The notes under the pieces: generated by a model
Database searches by the model: none
What the model was told of the DNA's origin: nothing
What the model saw: the letters and a program-made list of their open reading frames with translations, nothing else
Shown here: piece after piece, positions 42,611-55,458 of the stretch
Numbering within the stretch: the first letter of the stretch is position 1
Layout of the letters: each line of letters starts with the position of its first letter
Program-made: the position numbers and the translations under genes
Assembly (NCBI GenBank): GCA_032622095.1
Contig: CP136068.1
Location: forward strand, 120,469,889 to 120,533,888
Length of the DNA stretch: 64,000 nucleotides
DNA from: Siphonodentalium dalli
Lineage: Eukaryota > Mollusca > Scaphopoda > Gadilida > Siphonodentaliidae
Direction: 5' to 3'

Positions 42611-44082
42611 CTATTTTACTTCAGTTATAATAAACTATCGCGAATATTATTGCGTATTTGCCGTCCTATCAATTAGCAACGATGTATTGACGCATTCAAG
42701 TGGTTAATATCTATTAAATGTTTGATGCCACGAAAACAATGTATAGATGTACTTTGTACATGTCAATTTCCTTATAATGAAAGACAAGACAGTCACATTA
42801 ATCCAATAGTAGTTGTACTTGGGTATATAACTGTAATTGTCAGGATTATACAATCAGCCATCACAATCTCCAAGACTCCAATATTAATGTAGTAGTCATA
42901 TTAGTACACATTTGTATAATTGTCATCAGTATAGTTATTTCGTTTAAATTTCAATTTAATGAAAATAAGTATGATACGAATCATGCATACGATCAGTTGA
43001 GTGCCATGTTAGATTGGTTATGACACATTCTGGCCCTAGCTTTTTATCTGTCCAATACATTTAATTAGTACATATTCACATTACTAGAAATACTATTATC
43101 GTGCATCGTTCCCAGAATATCCCGCCAGAGACAGACAATGATGCATACAATCGGCAAACAATGTCAGTTTTAACATATATGGACTCATTGCAATGCACTG
43201 AACTCAGTAACTTATAGTTTGTACTATACAGAGTAAAAACTTTGAGAAAACAGAGAATTCATTAACATATAGCCTATTATACATGTTGTAGGTGGACCGA
43301 CCGGTCCAGGCATGTGTACCGGACTGGAATGGCCTGGACCGGACAGGACTGGACCACCTTGGCAGTGGACCGGACCACCCAAGGTGGTTTTCACAAAATT
43401 TCAGGCAGCTCCAGTCATGGAAGGGTAAATGGTAGAGACCAGTCAACATGATCTTCCCTCAATAGGAAATAATTTCTTTCCTAACTGTTCATGCAGAGTA
43501 GGAGTCTGGGACAGAAAATATGAATATTTTTAGAACATTTTTGATTGAAAAGCTATCTTTTAAAACACTTTCAAGTGAAATATGTGTAACACCTAATGTT
43601 TTTCTGCATTTGGAAGGGGAGGGGGGGGACAGATAGATATTTTTAGTTGTTGTTGTTGGAAGCATTACATAGAAGAGATAGATCATCTTTAAATTAACTA
43701 AAAACTCATTATTGTTGGCCTTTGATACCCTGATATCTCCAGGCCTCTTTGAAGTGATTGCATAATTGGGTTTGAAATTCCAGACACTGTCAACTCCCCG
43801 AGGTGGTTTTTGCATTGAATAGCTTAATGTTTATATTTATTCTAACTTGCCAGATTGCTGAGGAGAACAATGGTACTGGTATGTATATCTAATGACTTTA
43901 TAATGAGAAAGCTAAGAGAATGCAATCAATTTCAAATACAGTATATACATTATACAGGCTCAGGATGCCAATGCATTATAGATCCTATATCTATTCCCAG
44001 CATCACTTCCAAAAACAACAAAACTTTTGATGAAACTCATTATTGTTCCACAAAAGCACAGGAGAAACATGTGGTGGTACAC
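42611..44082. other. No gene recognised
   Basis: AT-rich DNA containing the second GGACCG block (43273-43385). Open frames of up to 108 codons lack any domain signature. Confidence 0.45.
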
Positions 44083-44301
44083 ATACAGTAATGCTCTAAT
44101 TAATCGACCTCTTAACCACAGCAGAATTATGGGTAACTTTTCAGGATTTATTCGGAAATATGGCTTGTTGCCATTCATCGGAAAGCTCTCGGTGAGAGCT
44201 TTCCGATGAATGGCAACAAGCCATATTTCCGACTAAATCCTGAAAAGTTACCCATAATTATGCTGTGGTTAAGAGGTCGATTAATTAGAGCATTACTGTA
44301 T
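44083..44301. mobile_element. Palindromic MITE family D, copy 2
   Basis: A 219-bp near-perfect palindrome with the ends ATACAGTAATGCTCTAATTA and its complement, centre GCTCTCGGTGAGAGC. Same arms as 20985-21200. Confidence 0.88.
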
Positions 44302-44829
44302 TTAACTTAGATGATATCTAATGTCTCTAATGAGTAGCAATTAATACAAAATTTATTAACCGAGTCCACTACACAATTCTAGACAAGCTTCAGCGAGACT
44401 CGAATCAAATTTAGAGGACGAGGTTAATAAATTGTGTATAAAATGGCGACGAATTTGACATCCATTTGATTACATAATCACATTTTAGCAAGGAAAAACA
44501 ATCTCGAAACGGCTGGGGTTAAACAAATTAATATTGATTTCCTTATCACAACCAAAGAGGAAGTAATGACACCTTCAAGAAAATAGATAGTTCCATTTTA
44601 AATATGTCTTTTCGTGTTGACAAAATTGTTCAACCACCCTTATCACCCATGTTTATCTGACATTCCAACACCAAATAACCCAACACAAATCAAATATCAT
44701 AATTATATTCTAATTAACATAATATTACATCGACATCATTGCGCTAGGCTCTTACATCACTGTGTGTGCCGATAATACACGTGTATCTTACTAAAAATAT
44801 GAGGCTGGTTTAGGGCTAATTATGTGATA
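44302..44829. other. Non-coding spacer
   Basis: AT-rich, no supported feature. Confidence 0.45.
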
Positions 44830-45324
44830 AACAAGACAGTCAATGACTGTGGGTCACTCACCAGACTATAAAGACTGAGAAGACTGGCAATATGAAGACT
44901 ACGACAGTCAGTACTTGTCAAATTTACTTCAAAATAAGTAGTAAGAACTATACACTCAGCTTAGAAATTAAAGTGTTCACAGTGACATACATACGCATTC
45001 TTAATTCAATTAATTTGAAGGCAGAGTATTAAATCTGCAAAGACTGCCCCTTCTTGAATAACCAACTCAATTTGAGCAAACCTGATATGAGATTCAGATG
45101 TTGACATTTAATATGTGCACCATATGTGTACATGTGTTGGAAGACAAAAAATTGTATTACACTAACATTCATCAGAAGATTTATTTAAATCTGAAAAGTG
45201 AATGTTATCAGGAACTAAATTCCACAGGTAGTTCATACTCAAATTTAAATGTTAAAATAGTAGGATAAAACATACAAAGGCTATGAAAGGTTTTAGATAA
45301 CCATACCAGTCAGGTAAGCATAAA

Positions 45325-45800
45325 GGCCCACTTAATTTTCAAACCCACAGATGACATATATAACATATATGCCATATTATATACCATTTGAAAGAGGAAG
45401 CTCCAAAACATTGTATTATCAAATTATCGGGTGTAATAAACTGTGAACATGTTGTTTTTGTTGAGTTACTGATGTGTTTTTTTCCATCTGAATTGGAGTT
45501 CAAATTGAATTATATTCGATGGAGGTGGAATAACTCTAAATCTTAAAGATACAGTAATTCCCCTTCCATTGAAAATACATTTTTAGTTTGAATTCTGATG
45601 TATTCTGGGAGCCAAACGGGGGTACTCTTTATATGATTTCAGTGGTTTTCTATTTCTCTATGGGTATCTTCTGAGACACATATGTTTCAACTGGTGATGA
45701 ATTATAGTATTTTAATCATATTTTATGTCATAGATTGTTATTAAAACCGTATATCAAGGCTCTATAAAAAAAATAATCAGTGACTCGAAAATTAATGAAA
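45325..45800. mobile_element. MITE family B, full copy
   Basis: Left end AAGGCCCACTTAATTTTC; right end GACTCGAAAATTAATGAAAC, imperfectly inverted. The interior has TACCATTTGAAAGAGGAAGC, AATAAACTGTGAACATGTTG and a CCATTGAAAATACATTTTTA segment. Partial copies lie at 8893-9012 and, inverted, 56530-56795. Confidence 0.7.
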
Positions 45801-45829
45801 CTGTTCAATTTTGTCCTCATCAGAAGCCG

Positions 45830-46570
45830 AACCCACCCCATGACATCGTGTTATAAAATAATAAATATTGGGTAAAATATTACAACTGGGAGCCCCTTCT
45901 CTTGATTTATATTGGTCTATAATTTTATATTCATTCTGTTATTTATAATTGGTTTCGGAAAAAAAATTAAAAGTCATTGAAAAAATATGCAACGAATTCG
46001 TTTCCCCCTCCCCTCCTCTGTCGACACATCCCTGCGAGAATAAGACATGCGGGATAATTTATTTGGATGCCTGACTACTAACTCAGACAGGCAATTCAAC
46101 ACCCACCCCATGTTCTATTTGAGTAAATACATATGTGCCCCACTATGAGTACACATAGACATATAAATAAAGACTTTGAAAATAAAACAAATATACTAGT
46201 ATGTGGGTTAAAACTACACATGTAACTTCTGTCAAACAAGTATTTCAAATAGCAGTAAACAGTGGATTAATTCATGCCACCAGTAGACCAGTTATTGTTT
46301 CTGCTGGATCTGCAAGATCAACTGTCAACATAGATATCATTGTTAAATACTTTATAAACTACCAGACAGCTGTGCTACCACTTTGCTGTGCTACTATTGA
46401 CACCTGGCCATGTCAAATATAATTTAGCCGTTATGAGCTGTATTCAAAAGGCATTTAATGATACAATGATTGTACAGTGTGGGGTGGGATTCATGGGAGG
46501 GGCAGGGGGTGTTAGTGTGCATGGGCGATGGGTTGGGTGAGGCGGGTAGTGGTGTGTCTTTAAACAAGTG
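45830..46570 (+). repeat. Body segment of pearl-like family 2
   Basis: TTATAAAATAATAAATATTGGG, GGAGCCCCTTCTCTTGAT, GGTTTCGGAAAAAAAATTAA, CATCCCTGCGAGAATAAGAC and the final GTGTGGGGTGGGATTC to AACAAGTGTT segment all recur in the same order at 57045-57745. A 73-codon frame at 46201 falls inside and is not supported as a gene. Confidence 0.75.
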
Positions 46571-46589
46571 TTAAATCTAAAAAAAAATG

Positions 46590-49500
46590 AAAGTGTCAAT
46601 GACACTGTAGCTCAACTTGGAAAGGGAATAATTTAATGTATTACAGTCAATGGAGCGATTAGAAATGTGGAAAGTTGAATGTCTAATACTAGTTTATAGA
46701 CATGAAGAGAAAAGTAAAATCCAAGATGGCTGCTGGTGGCCATGTTTTTGGCCGAATGACCCCAAAATGAGTCGTTCCCATCTACATGTCATCGTTAACA
46801 TCCATGACAAATTTTATGACGATCAGACTAAAGGTATTACCTGTAGCCCATGCTAAAGAATTTAGTCATACAAAGAGTAAAATCCAAGATGGCTGCTGGC
46901 GGCCATGCTTTTTGGCCAAATGACCCCAAAATTACTCGTTCCCATCTACATGTCAATATTAACATCCATGACAAATTTCATGATGATCAGACGAACAGTA
47001 CAACCTGTGGCCCATGCTAATGGATTAAATTTTGAAATCCAAGATGGCCGCTGGTGGCCATGTTTTTTGTCCGAATGACCCCCCCCAAAATGACTCGTCC
47101 CATCTACATTCCAATTTCAACAGCCATGACAAATTTTATGATGATCAGACTAAAGGTACAACCTGTAGCCCGTGCTAAAGGATTTAGTCATACAAAGAGT
47201 AAAATCCAAGATGGCTGCTGGCGACCATGTTTTTGGCCGAATGACCCCAAAATTACTCGTTCCCATCTGCATGTCATTGTTAACATCCATGACAAATTTT
47301 ATGATGATCAGACTAAAGGTACGACCTGCAGCCCATGCTAAAGAATTTAGTCATACAAAGAGTAAAATCCAAGATGGCTGCTGGCGGCCATGTTTTTTGG
47401 TCGAATGACCCCAAAATTACTCGTTCCCATCTACATGTCAATATTATCATCCATGACAAATTTCATGATGATCAGACAAACAGTACGATCTGTGGCCCGT
47501 GCTAATGGGTTAAATTTTGAAATCCAAGATGGCCACTGGCGGCCATGTTTTTGTCTGAATGACCCCAAAATGACTCGTTCCCATCTACATTCCAATTTCA
47601 ACAGCCATGACAAATTTTATGATGATCAGACTAAAGGTACGACCTGTAGCCCGTGCTAAAGGATTTAGTCATACGAAGAGTAAAATCCAAGATGGCTGCT
47701 GGCGGCCATGTTTTTTGGTCGAATGACCCCAAAATGACTCGTTCCCATCTACATGTCATTATTAACATTCTTGACAAATTTTATGATGATCAGACTAAAA
47801 GTACGACCTGTAGCCCGTGCTAAAGAATTTAGTCATACAAAGAGTAAAATCTAAGATGGCTGCCGGCGGCCATGTTTTTTGGCCGAATGACCCCCAAAAT
47901 GACTCGTTTCCCATCTACATGTCAATATCAACATCCATGACAAATTTCATAATGAAAGTGTCAATGACACTGTAGCTCAACTTGGAAAGGGAATAATTTA
48001 ATATATTACAGTCAATGGAGCGATTAGGAATGTGGAAAGTTGAATGTCTAATACTAGTTTATAGACATGAAGAGAAAAGTAAAATCCAAGATGGCTGCTG
48101 GCGGCCATGTTTTCAGCCGAATGACCCCAAAATGAGTCGTTCCCATCTACATGTCATCGTTAACATCAATGACAAATTTTATGACGATCAGACTAAAGGT
48201 ACGACCTGTGGCCCGTGCTAATGGGTTAAATTTTGAAATCCAAGATGGCCACTGGCGGCCATGTTTTTTGTCCGAATGACCCCGAAATCAGACTAAAGGT
48301 ACGACCTGTAGCCCGCGTGGTAAAGGATTTAGTCATACAAAGAGTAAAATCCAAGTTGGCTGCTGGCGGCCATGTTTTTTGGCCCAATGACCCCAAAATG
48401 ACTCGTTCCCATCTACATGTCATTATTAACATTCATGACAAATTTTATGATGATCAGACTAAAGGTACAACCTGTAGCCCGTGCTAAAGGATTTAGTCAT
48501 ACAAAGAGTAAAATCCAAGATGGCTGCTGGCGGCCATGTTTTTTGGCCGAATGACCCCAAAAGTACTCGTTCCCATCTAAATGTCAATATTATCATCCAT
48601 GACAAATTTCATGATGATCAGACAAACAGTACGACCTGTGGCCCGTGCTAATGGATTAAATTTTTTAATCAAAGATGGCCGCTGGCGGCCATGTTTTTTG
48701 TCCGAATGACCCCAAAATGACTCGTTCCCATCTACATTCCAATATCAACAGCCATGACAAATTTTATGATGATCAGACTAAAGGTACGACCTGTAGCCCG
48801 TGCTAAAGGATTTAGTCATACAAAGAGTAAAATCCAAGATGGCTGCTGGCGGCCATGTTTTTTGGCCGAATGACCCCAAAATGACTCGTTCCCATCTACA
48901 TGTGATTATTAACATTATTGACAAATTTGATGATGATCAGACTAAAAGTAGGACCTGTAGCCCGTGCTAAAGGATTTAGTCATGCAAAGAGTAAAATCCA
49001 AGACGGCTGCTGGCGGCCATGTTTTTTGGCCGAATGACCCCAAAATGACTCGTTCCCATCTACATGTCATTGTTAACATCCATGACAAATTTTATGATGA
49101 TCAGACTAAAGGTACGACCTGTAGCCCGTGCTAAAGGATTTAGTCATACAAAGAGTAAAATCCAAGATGGCTGCTGGCGCCATGTTTTTGAGCCGAATGA
49201 CCCCAAAATGACTCGTTCCCATCTATATGTCAATATTAACATCCATGACAAATTTCATGATGATCAGACAAACAGTACGACCTGTGGCCCATGCTAATGG
49301 ATTAAATTTTGAAATCCATGATGGCCGCTGGCGGCCATGTTTTTTGTCCGAATGACCCCAAAATGACTCGTTCCCATCTACATTCCAATATCAACAGCCA
49401 TGACAAATTTTATGATGATCAGACTAAAGGTACGACCTGTAGCCCGTGCTAAAAGATTTAGTCATACAAAGAGTAAAATCCAAGATGGCTGCTGGCAGCC

Positions 49501-52500
49501 ATGTTTTTTGGCCGAATGACCCCAAAATGACTCGTTCCCATCTACATGTGATTATTAACATTCTTGACAAATTTTATGATGATCAGACTAAAAGTAGGAC
49601 CTGTAGCCCGTGCTAAAGGATTTAGTCATGCAAAGAGTAAAATCCAAGACGGCTGCTGGCGGCCATGTTTTTTGGCCGAATGACCCCAAAATGATTCGTT
49701 CCAATCTACATGTCAATATCAACATCCATGACAAATTTCATAATGAAAGTGTCAATGACACTGTAGCTCAACTTGGAAAGGGAATAATTTAATATATTAC
49801 AGTCAATGGAGCGATTAGGAATGTGGAAAGTTGAATGTCTAATACTAGTTTATAGACATGAAGAGAAAAGTAAAATCCAAGATGGCTGCTGGCGGCCATG
49901 TTTTCAGCCGAATGACCCCAAAATGAGTCGTTCCCATCTACATGTCATCGTTAACATCAATGACAAATTTTATGACGATCAGACTAAAGGTACGACCTGT
50001 GGCCCGTGCTAATGGGTTAAATTTTGAAATCCAAGATGGCCACTGGCGGCCATGTTTTTTGTCCGAATGACCCCGAAATCAGACTAAAGGTACGACCTGT
50101 AGCCCGTGGTAAAGGATTTAGTCATACAAAGAGTAAAATCCAAGTTGGCTGCTGGCGGCCATGTTTTTTGGCCCAATGACCCCAAAATGACTCGTTCCCA
50201 TCTACATGTCATTATTAACATTCATGACAAATTTTATGATGATCAGACTAAAGGTACAACCTGTAGCCCGTGCTAAAGGATTTAGTCATACAAAGAGTAA
50301 AATCCAGGATGGCTGCTGGCGGCCATGTTTTTTGGCCGAATGACACCAAAATGACTCGTTCCCATCTACATGTCATTATTAACATTCATGACAATTTTTA
50401 TGATGATCAGACTAAAGGTACGACCTGTAGCCCGTGCTAAAGGATTTAGTCATACAAAGAGTAAAATCCAAGATGGCTGCTGGCGCCATGTTTTTGAGCC
50501 GAATGACCCCAAAATGACTCGTTCCCATCTATATGTCAATATTAACATCCATGACAAATTTCATGATGATCAGACAAACAGTACGACCTGTGGCCCATGC
50601 TAATGGATTAAATTTTGAAATCCATGATGGCCGCTGGCGGCCATGTTTTTTGTCCGAATGACCCCAAAATGACTCGTTCCCATCTACATTCCAATATCAA
50701 CAGCCATGACAAATTTTATGATGATCAGACTAAAGGTACGACCTGTAGCCCGTGCTAAAAGATTTAGTCATACAAAGAGTAAAATCCAAGATGGCTGCTG
50801 GCAGCCATGTTTTTTGGCCGAATGACCCCAAAATGACTCGTTCCCATCTACATGTGATTATTAACATTCTTGACAAATTTTATGATGATCAGACTAAAAG
50901 TAGGACCTGTAGCCCGTGCTAAAGGATTTAGTCATGCAAAGAGTAAAATCCAAGACGGCTGCTGGCGGCCATGTTTTTTGGCCGAATGACCCCAAAATGA
51001 TTCGTTCCAATCTACATGTCATTGTTAACATCCATGACAAAATTTATGATGATCAGACTAAAGGTACGACCTGTAGCCCGTGCTAAAGAATTTAGTCATA
51101 CAATGAGTAAAATCCAAGATGGCTGCTGGCGGCCATGTTTTTGGGCCGAATGACCCCAAAATAACTCGTTCCCATCTACATGTCAATATTAACATCCATG
51201 ACAAATTTCATGATGATCAGACGAACAGTGCGACCTGTGGCCCGTGCTAATGGATTGAATTTTGAAAACAAAGATGGCCACTGGCGGCCATGTTTTTTGT
51301 CCGAATGACCCCAAAATGACTCGTTCCCATCTACATTCCAATTTCAACAGCCATGACAAATTTCATGATTATCAGACTAAAGGTACGACCTGTAGCCCGT
51401 GCTAAAGGATTTAGTCATACAAAGAGTAAAATCCAAGATGGCTGCTGGCGGCCATGTTTTTTGCCCGAATAACCCAAAAATGACTCATTCCCATCTACAT
51501 GTCATTGTTAACATCCATGACAAATTTTATGATGATCTGACTAAAGGTACGACCTGTAGCCCGTGCTAAAGGATTTAGTCATGCAAAGAGTAAAATCCAA
51601 GACGGCTGCTGGCGGCCATGTTTTTTGGCCGAATGACCCCAAAATGATTCGTTCCAATCTACATGTCAATATCAACATCCATGACAAATTTCATAATGAA
51701 AGTGTCAATGACACTGTAGCTCAACTTGGAAAGGGAATAATTTAATATATTACAGTCAATGGAGCGATTAGGAATGTGGAAAGTTGAATGTCTAATACTA
51801 GTTTATAGACATGAAGAGAAAAGTAAAATCCAAGATGGCTGCTGGCGGCCATGTTTTCAGCCGAATGACCCCAAAATGAGTCGTTCCCATCTACATGTCA
51901 TCGTTAACATCAATGACAAATTTTATGACGATCAGACTAAAGGTACGACCTGTGGCCCGTGCTAATGGGTTAAATTTTGAAATCCAAGATGGCCACTGGC
52001 GGCCATGTTTTTTGTCCGAATGACCCCGAAATCAGACTAAAGGTACGACCTGTAGCCCGTGGTAAAGGATTTAGTCATACAAAGAGTAAAATCCAAGTTG
52101 GCTGCTGGCGGCCATGTTTTTTGGCCCAATGACCCCAAAATGACTCGTTCCCATCTACATGTCATTATTAACATTCATGACAAATTTTATGATGATCAGA
52201 CTAAAGGTACAACCTGTAGCCCGTGCTAAAGGATTTAGTCATACAAAGAGTAAAATCCAGGATGGCTGCTGGCGGCCATGTTTTTTGGCCGAATGACACC
52301 AAAATGACTCGTTCCCATCTACATGTCATTATTAACATTCATGACAATTTTTATGATGATCAGACTAAAGGTACGACCTGTAGCCCGTGCTAAAGGATTT
52401 AGTCATACAAAGAGTAAAATCCAAGATGGCTGCTGGCGCCATGTTTTTGAGCCGAATGACCCCAAAATGACTCGTTCCCATCTATATGTCAATATTAACA

Positions 52501-54055
52501 TCCATGACAAATTTCATGATGATCAGACAAACAGTACGACCTGTGGCCCATGCTAATGGATTAAATTTTGAAATCCATGATGGCCGCTGGCGGCCATGTT
52601 TTTTGTCCGAATGACCCCAAAATGACTCGTTCCCATCTACATTCCAATATCAACAGCCATGACAAATTTTATGATGATCAGACTAAAGGTACGACCTGTA
52701 GCCCGTGCTAAAAGATTTAGTCATACAAAGAGTAAAATCCAAGATGGCTGCTGGCAGCCATGTTTTTTGGCCGAATGACCCCAAAATGACTCGTTCCCAT
52801 CTACATGTGATTATTAACATTCTTGACAAATTTTATGATGATCAGACTAAAAGTAGGACCTGTAGCCCGTGCTAAAGGATTTAGTCATGCAAAGAGTAAA
52901 ATCCAAGACGGCTGCTGGCGGCCATGTTTTTTGGCCGAATGACCCCAAAATGATTCGTTCCAATCTACATGTCATTGTTAACATCCATGACAAAATTTAT
53001 GATGATCAGACTAAAGGTACGACCTGTAGCCCGTGCTAAAGAATTTAGTCATACAATGAGTAAAATCCAAGATGGCTGCTGGCGGCCATGTTTTTGGGCC
53101 GAATGACCCCAAAATAACTCGTTCCCATCTACATGTCAATATTAACATCCATGACAAATTTCATGATGATCAGACGAACAGTGCGACCTGTGGCCCGTGC
53201 TAATGGATTGAATTTTGAAAACAAAGATGGCCACTGGCGGCCATGTTTTTTGTCCGAATGACCCCAAAATGACTCGTTCCCATCTACATTCCAATTTCAA
53301 CAGCCATGACAAATTTCATGATTATCAGACTAAAGGTACGACCTGTAGCCCGTGCTAAAGGATTTAGTCATACAAAGAGTAAAATCCAAGATGGCTGCTG
53401 GCGGCCATGTTTTTTGCCCGAATAACCCAAAAATGACTCATTCCCATCTACATGTCATTGTTAACATCCATGACAAATTTTATGATGATCTGACTAAAGG
53501 TACGACCTGTAGCCCGTGCTAAAGGATTTAGTCATGCAAAGAGTAAAATCGAAGATGGCTGCTGGCGGCCATGTTTTTTGGCCGAATGACCCCAAAATTA
53601 CTCGTTCCCATCTACATGTCAATATTAACATCCATGACAAATTTCATGACGATCAGAACGGCCTGTAGCCCGTGCTAATGGATTGAATTTTGAAATCTAA
53701 GATGGCCGCTGGCGGCCATGTTTTTTTTCCGAATGACCCCAAAATGAATCATTCCGGTACAAATGTTGATGTCAACAGCTATGACAAATTTCATAATGAT
53801 CCGATCAAAGGTACGACCTGTAGCCTCTATTGTTGACGCCTTACGTACACACGCACACACGGACGACGGACGACAAAGCCATGGCAATAGCTCAAACTTT
53901 ACAAAGTAAAGTTGAGCTAATAATCGGACCAAAGGTACGAACTGTAGCCCGTGCTAAAGGAAATTGTTTACGAATCACGCATACACACACACACACGCAC
54001 GACGGATACCAAGCCATGGCAATAGCTCAAACTTTACAAAGTAAAGTTGAGCTAA
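46590..54055 (+). repeat. 7.4-kb array of ~165-bp monomers (pearl/HINE-like family 1)
   Basis: About 45 monomers of roughly 165 bases, same two types as in 40590-42052. Type I has GATTTAGTCATACAAAGAG and AAGATGGCTGCTGGCGGCCA; type II has GGATTAAATTTTGAAATCCA. A family 5' end (AGTGTCAATGACACTGTAGC, TCAACTTGGAAAGGG) occurs at about 46590, 47952, 49745 and 51699. The 3' hairpin ends occur at 53888 and 54023. Higher-order repeats: 49746-51698 and 51699-53540 are near-identical at offset 1953. Many 60-95-codon frames are by-products. Assembly copy number is uncertain in such an array. Confidence 0.88.
53888..53919 (+). terminator. 3' hairpin of pearl-like element
   Basis: Perfect stem TAGCTCAAACTTTAC / GTAAAGTTGAGCTA apart from a bulge; a second copy at 54023-54054 follows 135 bases later after another GGACGACGG-type tail. 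Two ends in a row imply two nested or tandem element ends. Confidence 0.6.
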
Positions 54056-54495
54056 TAAACAGTGTAAAATGAAAAATATATGTATTTTCATTCTTTCTTT
54101 TTTTTTATATTCAGAATTGTTTTCAAGAGTTATGTCCCTGGCTCTACCCATATCTGACCCAGTGACCCTATTTGAACAAATCTGAACCCCAGTCACCCAA
54201 TGATCCTTCATACCAAATATAAACTAAATAGGCCCGATGGTTCTTGAGAAGAAATCGTTTTAAGAATTACTGTGGAGGGAAAGAGTTATGGCCCTGGCTT
54301 CGCAACTATTTGATCCAGTGACCTCATTTGAACAAATCTGAATGTGAGTCACCTAGGGAACATCCACACCAAATATGAACCCATTCGGTCCTATGGATCG
54401 AGAGAAGAAGATGTTCAAAGAATTGTTGACGGATGGATGGACGGACGACGAGTGATGACAAAAGCTCCACCAGAGACTTTGTCTCAGGTGAGCTA
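54056..54495 (+). mobile_element. 3' part of pearl-like family 2
   Basis: Two monomers beginning AGTTATGTCCCTGGCTCTAC and AGTTATGGCCCTGGCTTCG with CCAGTGACC and ACCAAATATGAACCC, then GACGGATGGATGGACGGACG and the end hairpin GAGACTTTGTCTC followed by AGGTGAGCTAAAA. The same monomers and end occur at 57740-58258. Confidence 0.75.
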
Positions 54496-55034
54496 AAAAG
54501 GGTTAACATACATGTTATGTTATGCATTGAGAAACCAGATTAAATTTATTGAAGATAGAATATCGACTCTTTATTGATAAGACAAAACTACGTAAATATT
54601 GTCAAATAATAAATAGAAATTTCTGCTGTCGATGGCTTGAATGCAGGTGTGCACGAACTACGTGTAGCACATGGTCTTCATCGGCTATACTTCTTATCTG
54701 GGACTTGCTTAGTGTTGGACTTTATTATATGCTTGCCTATAAAATAGTGGGAAATCACCGAAACATAGATTGTCGTATTTATCTTAGAAGCCACAGCGAA
54801 TATTGTTATTTCAATCTAGACAGAATTATTTCACTGTAGGGCTTGAAACTAACACGAGCTGTCAAGGTCGATCAAGTGATCATTATGCGCATACTGTCCA
54901 CTTGCCAATCAAAAGCGACGAATTTATGATGGCGCGTGACAATTCTGTTTGAGTCGCAGCATGTCAAATTCAACTTTCCGCTTAGGCTCTTCGAGTCTTT
55001 CCTGTTTGTAAACACTGACATGTGTGCTCCTTAC
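54496..55034. other. Spacer without recognised gene
   Basis: GTTAACATACATGTTATGTTAT near 54503 is shared with 59769 and 61032. An open frame at 54549-54839 (96 codons, Cys-rich middle) has no family match by eye and is not called. Confidence 0.4.
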
Positions 55035-55038
55035 TTAA

Positions 55039-55383
55039 CCCTTTCAGTGCCAAGTCCGATTTTTATATCAACCCATATTCCCTTGATCATTTTTCAAATT
55101 TATTGATTACAATGATGTGATACATTGATGGAAAGATCTCTAAGAGCTCTTTCCATTAATGTATCACATTATTATAATCAATAAATTTCAAGTCCGATTT
55201 TTTTATCAACCCATATTCCCTTGATCATTTTTCAAATTTATTGATTATAATGATGTGATACATTGATGGAAAGATCTCTAAGAGCACTTTCCATCAATGT
55301 ATCACATTATTATAATCAATAAATTTGAAAAATGATCAAGGAAATATGGGTTGATACAAAAATCGGACTTGGCACTGAAAGGG
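55039..55383. mobile_element. TTAA palindromic MITE with internal tandem duplication
   Basis: TTAA at 55035-55038 and 55384-55387 flank CCCTTTCAGTGCCAAGTCCG and its complement, a piggyBac-like layout. The arms meet at GATCTCTAAGAGC hairpins. The interior is duplicated: the right arm of the first palindrome breaks at about 55188 and a new left arm starts (AAGTCCGATTT, offset 138), then a second palindrome runs to the end. Confidence 0.85.
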
Positions 55384-55387
55384 TTAA

Positions 55388-55458
55388 GTACAGTTAATGA
55401 TTTAATTAATTAAGACTTAACTTAGCAACTTGGAGCCTAAATAATCTGCATATAATAA
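55388..55458. other. Short spacer
   Basis: No feature seen. Confidence 0.4.

Larger units (their letters stand above)
44830..54495 (+). mobile_element. Pearl-like family 2 element, interrupted by a large family 1 array
   Basis: The proposed 5' end AAGACAGTCAATGACTGTGG with GGTCACTCACC at 44830 matches the start of the 55459 element. The body (45830-46570) matches 57045-57745. The family's GTTATGTCCCTGGC monomers and 3' end (GAGACTTTGTCTCAGGTGAG, CTAAAA) appear only after 54100. Between body and monomers lies the ~165-bp array (46590-54055). Order and orientation agree with the uninterrupted relative at 55459-58258. The joining is inference. Confidence 0.5.

Noticed and set aside
46650-53932. 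Dozens of 60-95-codon frames in the ~165-bp array
   Set aside because: They are the same few repeat-encoded peptides (KIQDGCWRPCF, DDQTKGTTC) recurring with the monomer and appear in several frames; no gene signals.
40590-54055. CRISPR-like array or centromeric satellite
   Set aside because: Eukaryotic context, no conserved short repeat with unique spacers, and both ends carry transposon-type termini; centromere function cannot be judged.
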